A program made the position numbers and the translations under genes. Shown here in pieces: positions 1 through 6,907 of a DNA stretch of 13,049 bases (the first letter of the stretch is position 1; each line of letters starts with the position of its first letter). The DNA is from Candidatus Omnitrophota bacterium. GTDB taxonomy: Bacteria; Ratteibacteria; UBA8468; B48-G9; JAFGKM01. Below the pieces are notes generated by a model. The model was not told the origin of the DNA. It searched no databases and saw nothing but the letters and a program-made list of their open reading frames with translations. The stretch covers positions 1 to 13,049 of the forward strand of contig JAMWBY010000037.1 of assembly GCA_023818745.1 (NCBI GenBank), written 5' to 3'.

Positions 1-317
1 GGAATAAAAATGTGAAATATGGAGATATACATAAAGAAAGAGAAAGAGAATATTCTACTTATTCATTTGAAATTGCAGATGTAGATATGTTGTTTGTTAT
101 TTTTGATAAATTTGAAAAAGAGGCAGAAAAAATTTTAGAAAAAGAGTTAATTTATCCTGCTTATGATTATATACTAAAACTTTCTCATATTTTCAATTTA
201 CTTGATTCAAGAAAAGCAATAAGTGTAAGCGAAAGAGTAAGATATATCCAAAGAGTAAGAAAACTTGCAAATAAATGTGCTACTCTTTACATTGAAAAAG
301 GCAAGGGTATAATATAA
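1..317 (+). CDS. glyQ: Glycyl-tRNA synthetase alpha subunit, C-terminal end (5' truncated)
   Basis: This is the last ~104 residues of the alpha chain of the alpha2beta2 bacterial glycyl-tRNA synthetase, which charges tRNA-Gly with glycine in the cytoplasm. The reading frame is open from base 3, so the gene begins left of the window; the GTG at 12 is internal. The family's C-terminal signature is clear: YGDI near the left edge, then FEIADVDML, then PAYDYILKLSHIFNLLD, then RKAISVSERVRYIQRVRKLA. The protein stops soon after that block, as is usual for the family. The beta subunit gene (glyS) commonly follows directly. Here a non-coding stretch and a tRNA follow, and glyS is absent from the rest of the window, so it must lie upstream or elsewhere. 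Identity is confident from these motifs. Confidence 0.93.
   Translation, partial: NKNVKYGDIHKEREREYSTYSFEIADVDMLFVIFDKFEKEAEKILEKELIYPAYDYILKLSHIFNLLDSRKAISVSERVRYIQRVRKLANKCATLYIEKGKGII
286..313 (+). promoter_or_regulatory. Candidate sigma-70-type promoter inside the glyQ 3' end
   Basis: A consensus -10 TATAAT (308-313) lies 16 bases after TTTACA (286-291). The predicted start, near 320, falls just after the glyQ stop. It would transcribe the gene-free stretch and the tRNA-Leu. The AT-rich background makes chance matches common, so this is only a candidate. Confidence 0.4.
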
Positions 318-331
318 ATTTAAAAACAGAA

Positions 332-359
332 GGAAAATTTGAATGCCGGGATGGTGGAA
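332..359 (+). repeat. Direct repeat copy A: leader plus first 15 bases of tRNA-Leu
   Basis: Bases 339-359 match 561-581 perfectly (21 bases), and the match extends left to 332 versus 555 with one extra T in this copy. The segment carries the leader AAAATTTGAAT followed by the tRNA start GCCGGGATGGTGGAA (345-359). After 359 the similarity to the tRNA ends, so this is a tRNA 5' fragment and not a second gene. A shorter relative of the leader, AGGAAAATTTGAA, occurs exactly at 331-343 and again at 469-481. Confidence 0.85.
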
Positions 360-554
360 ACGAGCCCTTGTAGTAAGCACAGAGTAGCAAGCGTGGTATA
401 GCAAAGGGCGAGTTGGTGCGAGTAAAATATAGGAAAAAAGTGAAACAAGATGATAGGAAAAAGACAAAAGGAAAATTTGAAAACTAAAGAACCAAGCACA
501 ACTGAAACAAATAAAGGAATTGGGAGAAAACTAAATTCAGCAGTAGAAATAAAG
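360..554. other. Gene-free segment between the two tRNA-Leu 5' repeats
   Basis: No convincing coding region is seen on either strand. The first ~65 bases are GC-rich compared with the rest of the window and contain a perfect 6-bp stem, GCCCTT (364-369) with AAGGGC (404-409), enclosing a 34-base loop. The remainder (about 425-554) is purine-rich with several GGAAAA-type words, including AGGAAAATTTGAA at 469-481. Possible readings are a small inserted element, the scar of a tRNA duplication, or a structured RNA. The sequence alone does not decide between them. Confidence 0.5.
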
Positions 555-581
555 GGAAAATTGAATGCCGGGATGGTGGAA
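555..581 (+). repeat. Direct repeat copy B: leader and 5' end of the intact tRNA-Leu
   Basis: This is the partner of the repeat at 332-359. It includes GGGAAAATTGAAT directly before the mature tRNA and the first 15 tRNA bases (567-581). Unlike copy A it continues into a full tRNA. Confidence 0.85.
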
Positions 582-651
582 CTGGCAGACACGTACGTTT
601 GAGGGGCGTATGGCTTTTGCCGTGGGGGTTCGAGTCCCCCTCCCGGCACCA
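567..651 (+). tRNA. tRNA-Leu(GAG)
   Basis: The cloverleaf is complete. The acceptor stem GCCGGGA (567-573) pairs with TCCCGGC (641-647), the discriminator is A648, and CCA is encoded at 649-651. The anticodon stem TACGT/GCGTA encloses loop TTGAGGG, giving anticodon GAG, which reads CUC and CUU leucine codons. The long variable arm (GGC-TTTT-GCC) is the class II hallmark of leucine and serine tRNAs. The T-arm is GGGGG-TTCGAGT-CCCCC. It lies between glyQ and the GH130 operon on the same strand. Confidence 0.97.
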
Positions 652-709
652 TAAAAAATTGAAACCTTGTAGAAAAGGAGAGAAATTTAGAACGGCAAAA
701 ATGGGTTAT

Positions 710-737
710 AGAAGAAAGAAATTCTTCTTTGTTTTTC
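710..737 (+). terminator. Weak AT-rich hairpin with T-tract, possible terminator
   Basis: AGAAGAA (710-716) pairs with TTCTTCT (722-728) around a 5-base loop, followed by TTGTTTTTC. It is correctly placed to end tRNA-Leu transcription before the downstream operon. The stem has only two G-C pairs, so function is doubtful. Confidence 0.25.
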
Positions 738-787
738 TTCGTGTGGAAAAGATAGTGATATAAAAATCGTAATTTTTGGAGGTAAAT

Positions 788-1804
788 GTGGAATATGTAA
801 TGAAAGAGTTAAAAAAGATAAAAAAGACGCTTCTATACGAAGGTTGTTTTGATTGGGAAAAAGAAGGTGTTTTTAATCCAGGAGTTATTGTTGAAAATAA
901 TCAAGTTCATATAATTTACAGGGCTATAAGATGCGATAATTATTCCCGTCTTGGATATTTAAGATTAAAATCGGAAAAAGATAAAGAAGTAGAAAAATAC
1001 GAATATCCTATTATATCTCCTACTGAAGATTATGAAAAACAGGGAATAGAAGACCCAAGAATAATCAAAATTGATAATACTTATTTTTTAACATATACTG
1101 CCTATGATGGTAAAAATGCAAGGATAGGAGTTGCAGAATCAAAAAATTTAATAAATTTTAAAAAGTTAGGCCTTATAAGTCCTAATATTACATTTCTTGA
1201 AGCGTTAAACATCTCAAAAAGTGAAAGATATAAAGAATTTTGGAAGCAGCAGATTAAAGAAAAAGGAGAGAATATAATAATATGGGATAAAGATGGATGT
1301 TTGTTCCCAGAAAAAATAAATGGTAAATATGCTTTATTACACAGAATTGAACCAGATATTCAAATTGTTTATTTTAACGACTTTTTTGAATTAAAAGATA
1401 AGGATTTCTGGGAAGAATATTTCAGGAATATAGAAGAAAAAATAGTTATGAAACCGATTTACAAATGGGAAAAAGCAAAAATAGGAGCAGGCGCACCACC
1501 AGTTAAGACAGAATTTGGTTGGCTATTGTTATATCATGGAGTCGATGAAAATAGAGTGTATAGAGCAGGCCTTGCTTTATTAAACCTTGAAAATCCACAT
1601 AAAGAGATAGCAAGATTATCTTTCCCTCTTTTTGAACCTGACTATGATTGGGAAAAAGAAGGAAATATTCCTAATGTTGTTTTTCCTTCTGGTGCTTTTA
1701 TAAAAGAAGGCATTTTTTATATTTTTTATGGGTGTGCTGATAAAAGAATTGGATGTGCTGAAATTGAAATTGACGAAATAAAAAAGTTATTAAAAAAATC
1801 GTGA
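788..1804 (+). CDS. GH130 family glycoside phosphorylase/hydrolase
   Basis: This is a predicted five-bladed beta-propeller enzyme of glycoside hydrolase family 130 (COG2152). The family includes phosphorylases that split beta-mannosides with phosphate and some hydrolases. Family motifs, in order, are FNPGVI (29-34), YRA with SRLG (44-56), GIEDPR (86-91, D89 at the expected catalytic position), LFPEKI and LLHR (172-186), IGAGAPPVKTEFGWLLLYHGV (232-252), and FPSG plus YGCADKRIGCA near the end. The basic residues R45, R54, H185, R186 and H250 would favour a phosphorylase, but the substrate cannot be named. There is no signal peptide, so it is probably cytoplasmic. GTG 788 is chosen because GGAGG (778-782) sits five bases before it; a TTG at 776 lies ahead of this site and ATG 800 is a distant alternative. 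The stop overlaps the next start, making it the first gene of a coupled five-gene unit. Confidence 0.88.
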   Translation: MEYVMKELKKIKKTLLYEGCFDWEKEGVFNPGVIVENNQVHIIYRAIRCDNYSRLGYLRLKSEKDKEVEKYEYPIISPTEDYEKQGIEDPRIIKIDNTYFLTYTAYDGKNARIGVAESKNLINFKKLGLISPNITFLEALNISKSERYKEFWKQQIKEKGENIIIWDKDGCLFPEKINGKYALLHRIEPDIQIVYFNDFFELKDKDFWEEYFRNIEEKIVMKPIYKWEKAKIGAGAPPVKTEFGWLLLYHGVDENRVYRAGLALLNLENPHKEIARLSFPLFEPDYDWEKEGNIPNVVFPSGAFIKEGIFYIFYGCADKRIGCAEIEIDEIKKLLKKS

Positions 1805-1980
1805 AAAATAGAGAAAAAACACCGATTTGGGAAGATATTGTTATTATCCTTTCTATTTTTTCTCTTTGGCCTTCTATTTTAAGAAGAGAAACAATTATAA
1901 CAAAAATTTTAATGTTTGTTTTTCTTGGACTACTTATATGGTTATTGAAAAGAAGAATTACAAGAATAAAAAATCTATGA
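1801..1980 (+). CDS. Small two-helix membrane protein, 59 residues, unknown function
   Basis: GTG 1801 overlaps the GH130 stop in the four bases GTGA, and its own TGA overlaps the next start in ATGA (1977-1980). The frame is open throughout. The translation starts MKNREKTPIWEDIVIILSI. Two hydrophobic stretches are visible: about residues 12-27 (IVIILSIFSLWPSIL) and about 31-48 (TIITKILMFVFLGLLIWLL), followed by a basic tail KRRITRIKNL. The positive tail suggests it stays cytoplasmic, with both helices in the inner membrane as a hairpin. There is no separate ribosome binding site, so translation probably depends on coupling to the GH130 gene. I do not recognise a family. The double 4-base overlap, absence of stops and coherent topology argue that it is a real gene and not a spacer. 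Confidence 0.75.
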   Translation: MKNREKTPIWEDIVIILSIFSLWPSILRRETIITKILMFVFLGLLIWLLKRRITRIKNL

Positions 1981-2507
1981 TAAAAAAATTTTTGCTACTT
2001 TGCATTTTAATTTTTATTTCAGGATGTGACAGAAAAGATGATGTAGGAGAAAGAAACTGGAGAGCGAAGGTTAAATTAGGAGATTATCATTTCTCAAATA
2101 AAAATATTGATATGGCTTTAAAATACTGGATTGAATCGCTTGATTTCAAAAAAGACCCATTAACTTATGAAAAAATTGTGACCTCTTTTATTGTGAAAAA
2201 AGAATTTAATGAAGGCAAAAAATATGCAATCTCAGGGTTGACTTATTTTAAAAATAATGATAATTTATTATTTAACTTGGGTCTTATAGAGTTTATTCTT
2301 GAAGAATATGATGAGTCAATGGAAATTCTTGATAGACTTTTAGAGAGGAATAAGTATTATCCAGAAGCGCATTATTTAAAGGGTTTGATATATGAAAAAA
2401 AAGGACAAATAGAAAAAGCAAAAAAAGAATTTATAGAGGAAGTAAATATAAATCCAGGGTCAAAAAAAGCATGGAAAAAAATAAAGGAGATGAAAAATGA
2501 AAATTAA
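1977..2507 (+). CDS. TPR-repeat lipoprotein
   Basis: This is a 176-residue secreted lipoprotein. ATG 1977 is chosen over upstream in-frame starts because it directly begins a lipoprotein signal peptide: MIKKF, a hydrophobic core, and lipobox ISGC with the lipidated Cys at 17. The frame upstream of 1977 is covered by the preceding small gene. The residue after Cys is Asp18, which in enterobacterial sorting means retention in the inner membrane; applying this rule here is an inference. The rest holds about four tetratricopeptide repeats of ~34 residues (roughly 26-59, 60-93, 94-127 and 128-162), with typical patterns such as AHYLKGLIYEKKGQIEKAKKEF. TPR domains bind proteins, so it is likely a scaffold for an envelope partner, plausibly the large permease encoded next. 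It overlaps that gene by 11 bases. Confidence 0.88.
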   Translation: MIKKFLLLCILIFISGCDRKDDVGERNWRAKVKLGDYHFSNKNIDMALKYWIESLDFKKDPLTYEKIVTSFIVKKEFNEGKKYAISGLTYFKNNDNLLFNLGLIEFILEEYDESMEILDRLLERNKYYPEAHYLKGLIYEKKGQIEKAKKEFIEEVNINPGSKKAWKKIKEMKNEN

Positions 2508-5500
2508 AATTTTGTTTTTTTTAACTCTCCTTATTTCCAATTTTTCTTTTTCGCAGAATTCACTTGAATATATAAAATACCTTTCCTCTTTCAAATCAAG
2601 ATTTCCAGGAAGCCAAGGTCATAAAAAAGCAGGAGATTTCATTGAAGCAAAATTTAAAGAAATTGGTTTAAAAAATGTCAAAAGAGAAAAATTTATAACG
2701 GTTGTTCCTGTTGAAAAATTTGCATATATTGAATACAAAGGAGAAAAGATAGATATAAACTGTTTATGGCCAAATCTCGTTAGAACTTCTACTCTACCTC
2801 CTGAAGGTATAGAAGGGAAACTAATTTATGCAGGGAAGGGAAATTTAAGAGAAGTAGAAGGTAAAGATTTATCACAGAGTATTGTAGTTATGGATTTTGA
2901 TTCAGGTTCAAACTGGGTTAATTATGCAATGCTTTCCGCAAAAGGATTTATTTTTGTTAATAGGGGAGAAATAACAAGAACAGAAAGTGAAAATAAATTT
3001 TTATCAGTTCCTATAGATGTCCCAAGATTTTATTCAGATAATGAAAAAGTTTTTGAACTGGCGAAAAAAGAAGTTAATGTAAAAATTTATGCCAAGATGG
3101 ACTGGGAAAGAGTTGAAGATTCTAATATTTATGGATTTATTGAAGGAAGAGATGAAAAACTGAAAGAAGAGTTGATTATTATAAGTGCATATTACGATAG
3201 TATAAGTATTGTTCCTTCTATTGCTCCAGGTGCAACTTCTGCCTGTGGAATAGGAATTTTACTTGAACTTGCTGAGTATTTCGTTAAAAATCCTCCTAAA
3301 AGAAGTATTATGTTCCTTGCAACATCATCTCACTTTATGAGTATGAAAGGAATTGATGAATTTATTCAGAAACACTGCAGAATTGAAAAACCGTTCTCTG
3401 AAAGAATAAAAAAAGAAGACAAAATTACCCCTTCTCTTTTTATTGGGCTTGATATTTCAGATAAAAGTGAACAAATAGGTGTGTGGCATAATTCTTATGA
3501 ATTTTATTATCAGAGATTTTTTGCTCCTATTGGAAAAAAGGTTATTGAGTATGGAGAAAAGGTATCTAAATTGCTGGGTTTGAAAAAAGTTCCGATTGTA
3601 AATGGAATAAGTCCTGAAAAAGGGATTGTATGGAGTTCATTTTTGCCAGAAAAAATAAGGACTGATGGTGAATATATGGTAAATTCTGGAAATCCCGCTA
3701 TTTCTTTAATTACTATAAATGATGGGAGATGGAAAGTTGATACTCCTGATGATAGATTTGAAAATTTAAACATACAAAATATTTTAAAACAAGCAGAATT
3801 TCTAAAAAATCTTCTCTCATATGCTTTAAATGATGATGATTTTTTTGAGAAGAGTGAAATGAAAATCAAAGATAGAATGGCAACTTTAAAAGCAAGAATT
3901 GTAACATTTAATCCTAAAAAAAGTTTTGTTCCAAATGATCCTATTAAAGACGCAATTGTAGTTCCAAGAGTTTATTATATCTATCCTGGGATTTTATTTA
4001 AAAAAACTTATATAGGAGTAAGAGGCCATTTTTATGAATTAACGGACGAAAATGGAATGGCTACTTTCTCACGATTTCTACTTAATCATCCTCCAGGTAT
4101 ATATCTAAATGCTTTTTATTTAGATTCTGAAAATGGAGAAATAACATATGCACCTGATTATGGAGTAAATGGAAATCAGCAATATCCAATTTTTTTCCCT
4201 CTTGATACAAAGGAAAAGGAAAGAATGATAGTGCTTTTTAGATGCAAAGAAATATCCCTTTTTGGTTTAATTGACCCTCAATATTTAATACAGGTAAGCA
4301 ATATCAGTGTTTTTGACCTTTCAAATTCACTTCCAGATGCTTATGGCTACTGTCTTGAATATCCAGGAAATCTTCTTTCTTTTGGTTGGACTTCTTATAG
4401 CGAACCTGTTGGGTGTGTATTTGCAAAACCAAATACAAAAATTAAAATAATTGGAGAAACAGGGCCTCTTGGGAAAAGGTTATTGCTTTTAAATTCAAAA
4501 GAAACATTAACAAATAAGGACTGGGCAGAAGGATTAGGGTTTTCTGTAAATGAAATTTCAGCAATTTATAATACACCTTATCAAGCAGCAAAAGATATGA
4601 TAATTCTTGATGAGTATAGAAGACATAATTTTGAGAAGTATGGTATTAAGAATGAAAGATTAAATGAATTACAGGCAATGTCAAAAGAATTACTTAAAAA
4701 AGCAGAAAGTGCATTAAAAGAAAAAAAATGGTATGATTTTTTGAAATTTTCAAGACAGTCCCAAAGTATTGAAGCCAGAGCATATCCTGATGTTAAAAAC
4801 ACAGCAAATGATGTTGTAAAAGGGATTATTTTCTATTTTATAATTTTATTACCTTTTGCATACTTTGCTGAAAGATTAATTTTTTCATTTGCAAAAATAG
4901 AAAAAAGAATTGCAGGTGTTTTTGGAATTTTTCTTATTGTATACTGGATAATGAGAAATGTTCATCCTGCTTTTAAATTAACAAATGCTCCAGAAGTCAT
5001 TCTTCTTTCGTTTATAGTCCTTACTCTTTCAGGGGTTGTTATTTCAATAGTCACTTCTAAATTTGAAGAGCAGATGCAGAGATTAAAGAGAGAAACTGCA
5101 AAGGTATACCAAACAGATGTAGGGAGAATAACTGCAACTGGAGCTGCTTTTTCACTTGGTGTTGCCAATATGAAAAGAAGAAAAATGAGAACTGTTTTAA
5201 CCACTATTACTTTAGTTCTTCTTACATTTACTGTTCTTTCTTTTACCTCTATTAAATCATATTTGAAATTTAATCAGATTTTAAGACCAAATAAACCAAT
5301 TTATACAGGATTGCTTTTAAGAGATAGAAACTGGGCACCATTACAGGAAATTTCTTATGAATATACAGAAAATGAGTTTTCAGATAAAGGAATAATTTCG
5401 CCAAGAAGTTGGTTGATTTTAAGTGAATTAGGGAATAAAACAGCAATAGAAGTTAAATATATGGACAAATCTTTTCTTTCAACAGGAATTCTCGGCTTAA

Positions 5501-6897
5501 ATCCTGTTGATAAAGAAATATTACCCATAGAAAAAACAATAATTACAGGTAAATGGTTTGAAACAGAAGACGAAGATTCTGTTTTAATATCAGAAAAGGT
5601 TGGAAAAGAACTTGGAATAAAAAAAGAGGATATTGGAGTTGCAAAAGTAAATATTTATGGAAGAGAATTTGTAGTTAAAGGTATTTTTGATAGTAAAAAA
5701 TTAAATGAAATTAAAGACATTGATGATGAACGAATAACTCCTGTTGATTTTTCTACTTTACCCGAGAAAGAAATTTCTAAGATGTCAATGGAAAGGTCTG
5801 CACAAATATTTACTTCACAAATTCAACTAAGGTCATTTACTCACACAGAAGCAGAAAATACAGTTTTGATGCCATTTAAAAAGGTTATGGATTTAAAAGG
5901 AACAATTCATTCAATTGCAGTTAAGTTTAAAGAAATTCCTCCTGATACAACTCCTAAAAAACTTGTTGAGGAGTTTATAACTAAACTTGCAGGTATTGTT
6001 TTTGCTGGGTTTGAAGACAAAACATTTGTTTATAGTAGTATCGGTTTTACTTCTTTTGGAGGTATAAGCAACATTTTAATTCCGATATTGATTGCTTCTT
6101 TGATTGTTTTAAATACAATGCTTGGTTCTGTTTATGAAAGAATTAGAGAAATTGGAACTTATAGCGCGGTAGGACTTGCTCCTGTCCATATTGCATCTCT
6201 TTTCTTTGCAGAATCACTTGTTTATGCTGTTTTGGGTGCTGTTGGAGGATATTTGCTTGGTCAGGTTGTTATTAAGGTTTTACTTGTTACGGGCTTGCTT
6301 AAAGGCCTTGTTCTTAATTATTCTTCTCTTTCTGCAGTGATTTCAACAATAATAATTGTAATAACTGTTTTACTTTCAACTCTTTATCCTGCAAGAAAAG
6401 CGTCTCAGATGGCAGTCCCAGATGTAACAAGAAAATGGATTTTACCTGCTCCAAAAGGAGATGACTGGGAATTTGAATTTCCTTTTACAGTTAGTGAAAA
6501 TGAAGTTCTTGGACTTGCCCAATTTTTAACAGAGTATTTTAATATCTATCAGGATGTTTCTCTTGGAAATTTCTATACAAATGGGGCAAATTTAAAATAT
6601 GAAAAAACTCAAACAGATAAAAATAAATATTTTGTTGAAACAACTGTATGGCTTGCACCTTTTGACCTTGGAGTGAGTCAGGAATTTAAAATGGTTTTTG
6701 AGCCACTTGGACAATATAATTTTTATACAATAAATTTATTTATGAAAAGAATCAGCGGAGAATCAACTGATTGGAAACGACTTAATAGAAGATTTCTTGA
6801 TGGTATAAGAAAACAATTCTTAATATGGAGAACTGTAAGTTCTGAAATAAAGAAGGACTATGAATCCATGGGGAGAAAATATTTGAAACTTGAATAA
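2497..6897 (+). CDS. M28-like ectodomain fused to MacB/FtsX-type permease
   Basis: The 1466-residue protein has a signal peptide (1-20), then an M28 peptidase-like domain (about 25-450) whose zinc site is degraded. The HYDS His is Y232, the bridging Asp is T247, the EE pair falls in SSH (277-279), and the last His is D415. Only D319 survives. A beta-rich region (about 460-680) and a Lys/Glu-rich helical stretch (about 715-765) follow. Three extra membrane helices come next (about 774-795, 804-823, 834-852). Then comes a FtsX/MacB-type permease: one helix (898-920), a large extracytoplasmic loop, and three helices (1189-1211, 1233-1260, 1278-1299) with ERIREIGTYSAVGL and YPARKAS motifs. A C-terminal domain of ~155 residues follows. 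GGAG (2486-2489) sits seven bases before ATG. Such permeases normally need an ABC ATPase; none is encoded nearby. It is probably an envelope transporter or mechanotransmitter with a binding ectodomain. Confidence 0.85.
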   Translation: MKIKILFFLTLLISNFSFSQNSLEYIKYLSSFKSRFPGSQGHKKAGDFIEAKFKEIGLKNVKREKFITVVPVEKFAYIEYKGEKIDINCLWPNLVRTSTLPPEGIEGKLIYAGKGNLREVEGKDLSQSIVVMDFDSGSNWVNYAMLSAKGFIFVNRGEITRTESENKFLSVPIDVPRFYSDNEKVFELAKKEVNVKIYAKMDWERVEDSNIYGFIEGRDEKLKEELIIISAYYDSISIVPSIAPGATSACGIGILLELAEYFVKNPPKRSIMFLATSSHFMSMKGIDEFIQKHCRIEKPFSERIKKEDKITPSLFIGLDISDKSEQIGVWHNSYEFYYQRFFAPIGKKVIEYGEKVSKLLGLKKVPIVNGISPEKGIVWSSFLPEKIRTDGEYMVNSGNPAISLITINDGRWKVDTPDDRFENLNIQNILKQAEFLKNLLSYALNDDDFFEKSEMKIKDRMATLKARIVTFNPKKSFVPNDPIKDAIVVPRVYYIYPGILFKKTYIGVRGHFYELTDENGMATFSRFLLNHPPGIYLNAFYLDSENGEITYAPDYGVNGNQQYPIFFPLDTKEKERMIVLFRCKEISLFGLIDPQYLIQVSNISVFDLSNSLPDAYGYCLEYPGNLLSFGWTSYSEPVGCVFAKPNTKIKIIGETGPLGKRLLLLNSKETLTNKDWAEGLGFSVNEISAIYNTPYQAAKDMIILDEYRRHNFEKYGIKNERLNELQAMSKELLKKAESALKEKKWYDFLKFSRQSQSIEARAYPDVKNTANDVVKGIIFYFIILLPFAYFAERLIFSFAKIEKRIAGVFGIFLIVYWIMRNVHPAFKLTNAPEVILLSFIVLTLSGVVISIVTSKFEEQMQRLKRETAKVYQTDVGRITATGAAFSLGVANMKRRKMRTVLTTITLVLLTFTVLSFTSIKSYLKFNQILRPNKPIYTGLLLRDRNWAPLQEISYEYTENEFSDKGIISPRSWLILSELGNKTAIEVKYMDKSFLSTGILGLNPVDKEILPIEKTIITGKWFETEDEDSVLISEKVGKELGIKKEDIGVAKVNIYGREFVVKGIFDSKKLNEIKDIDDERITPVDFSTLPEKEISKMSMERSAQIFTSQIQLRSFTHTEAENTVLMPFKKVMDLKGTIHSIAVKFKEIPPDTTPKKLVEEFITKLAGIVFAGFEDKTFVYSSIGFTSFGGISNILIPILIASLIVLNTMLGSVYERIREIGTYSAVGLAPVHIASLFFAESLVYAVLGAVGGYLLGQVVIKVLLVTGLLKGLVLNYSSLSAVISTIIIVITVLLSTLYPARKASQMAVPDVTRKWILPAPKGDDWEFEFPFTVSENEVLGLAQFLTEYFNIYQDVSLGNFYTNGANLKYEKTQTDKNKYFVETTVWLAPFDLGVSQEFKMVFEPLGQYNFYTINLFMKRISGESTDWKRLNRRFLDGIRKQFLIWRTVSSEIKKDYESMGRKYLKLE

Positions 6898-6907
6898 AGG
6901 GGGAAAA

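Noticed and set aside
345..425. Second tRNA gene starting at the copied 5' end
   Set aside because: After the first 15 bases there is no D-arm, anticodon arm or T-arm, and no matching TCCCGGC acceptor strand within tRNA length.
207..467. Minus-strand open frame of 86 codons
   Set aside because: It runs antisense through the conserved glyQ 3' end and the GC-rich patch. No supporting start signal.
331..565. CRISPR-like array from the recurring GGAAAATTTGAA words
   Set aside because: Only three imperfect copies of a 12-13 base AT-rich word at unequal distances (about 138 and 85 bases), and no cas genes.
320..652. Minus-strand open frame of 110 codons over the tRNA-Leu and the repeat region
   Set aside because: It is the antisense of the tRNA and its duplicated 5' end (peptide starting MVPGGGLEPPR, a well-known tRNA shadow). 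No ribosome site and no protein-like composition.
776..787. TTG start for the GH130 gene
   Set aside because: The strong GGAGG site lies inside those codons and is correctly spaced for GTG 788.
1827..1976. N-terminal extension of the TPR lipoprotein by 50 residues
   Set aside because: The extension overlaps the better-supported 59-residue gene in another frame, and it would bury the lipoprotein signal peptide that begins at 1977.
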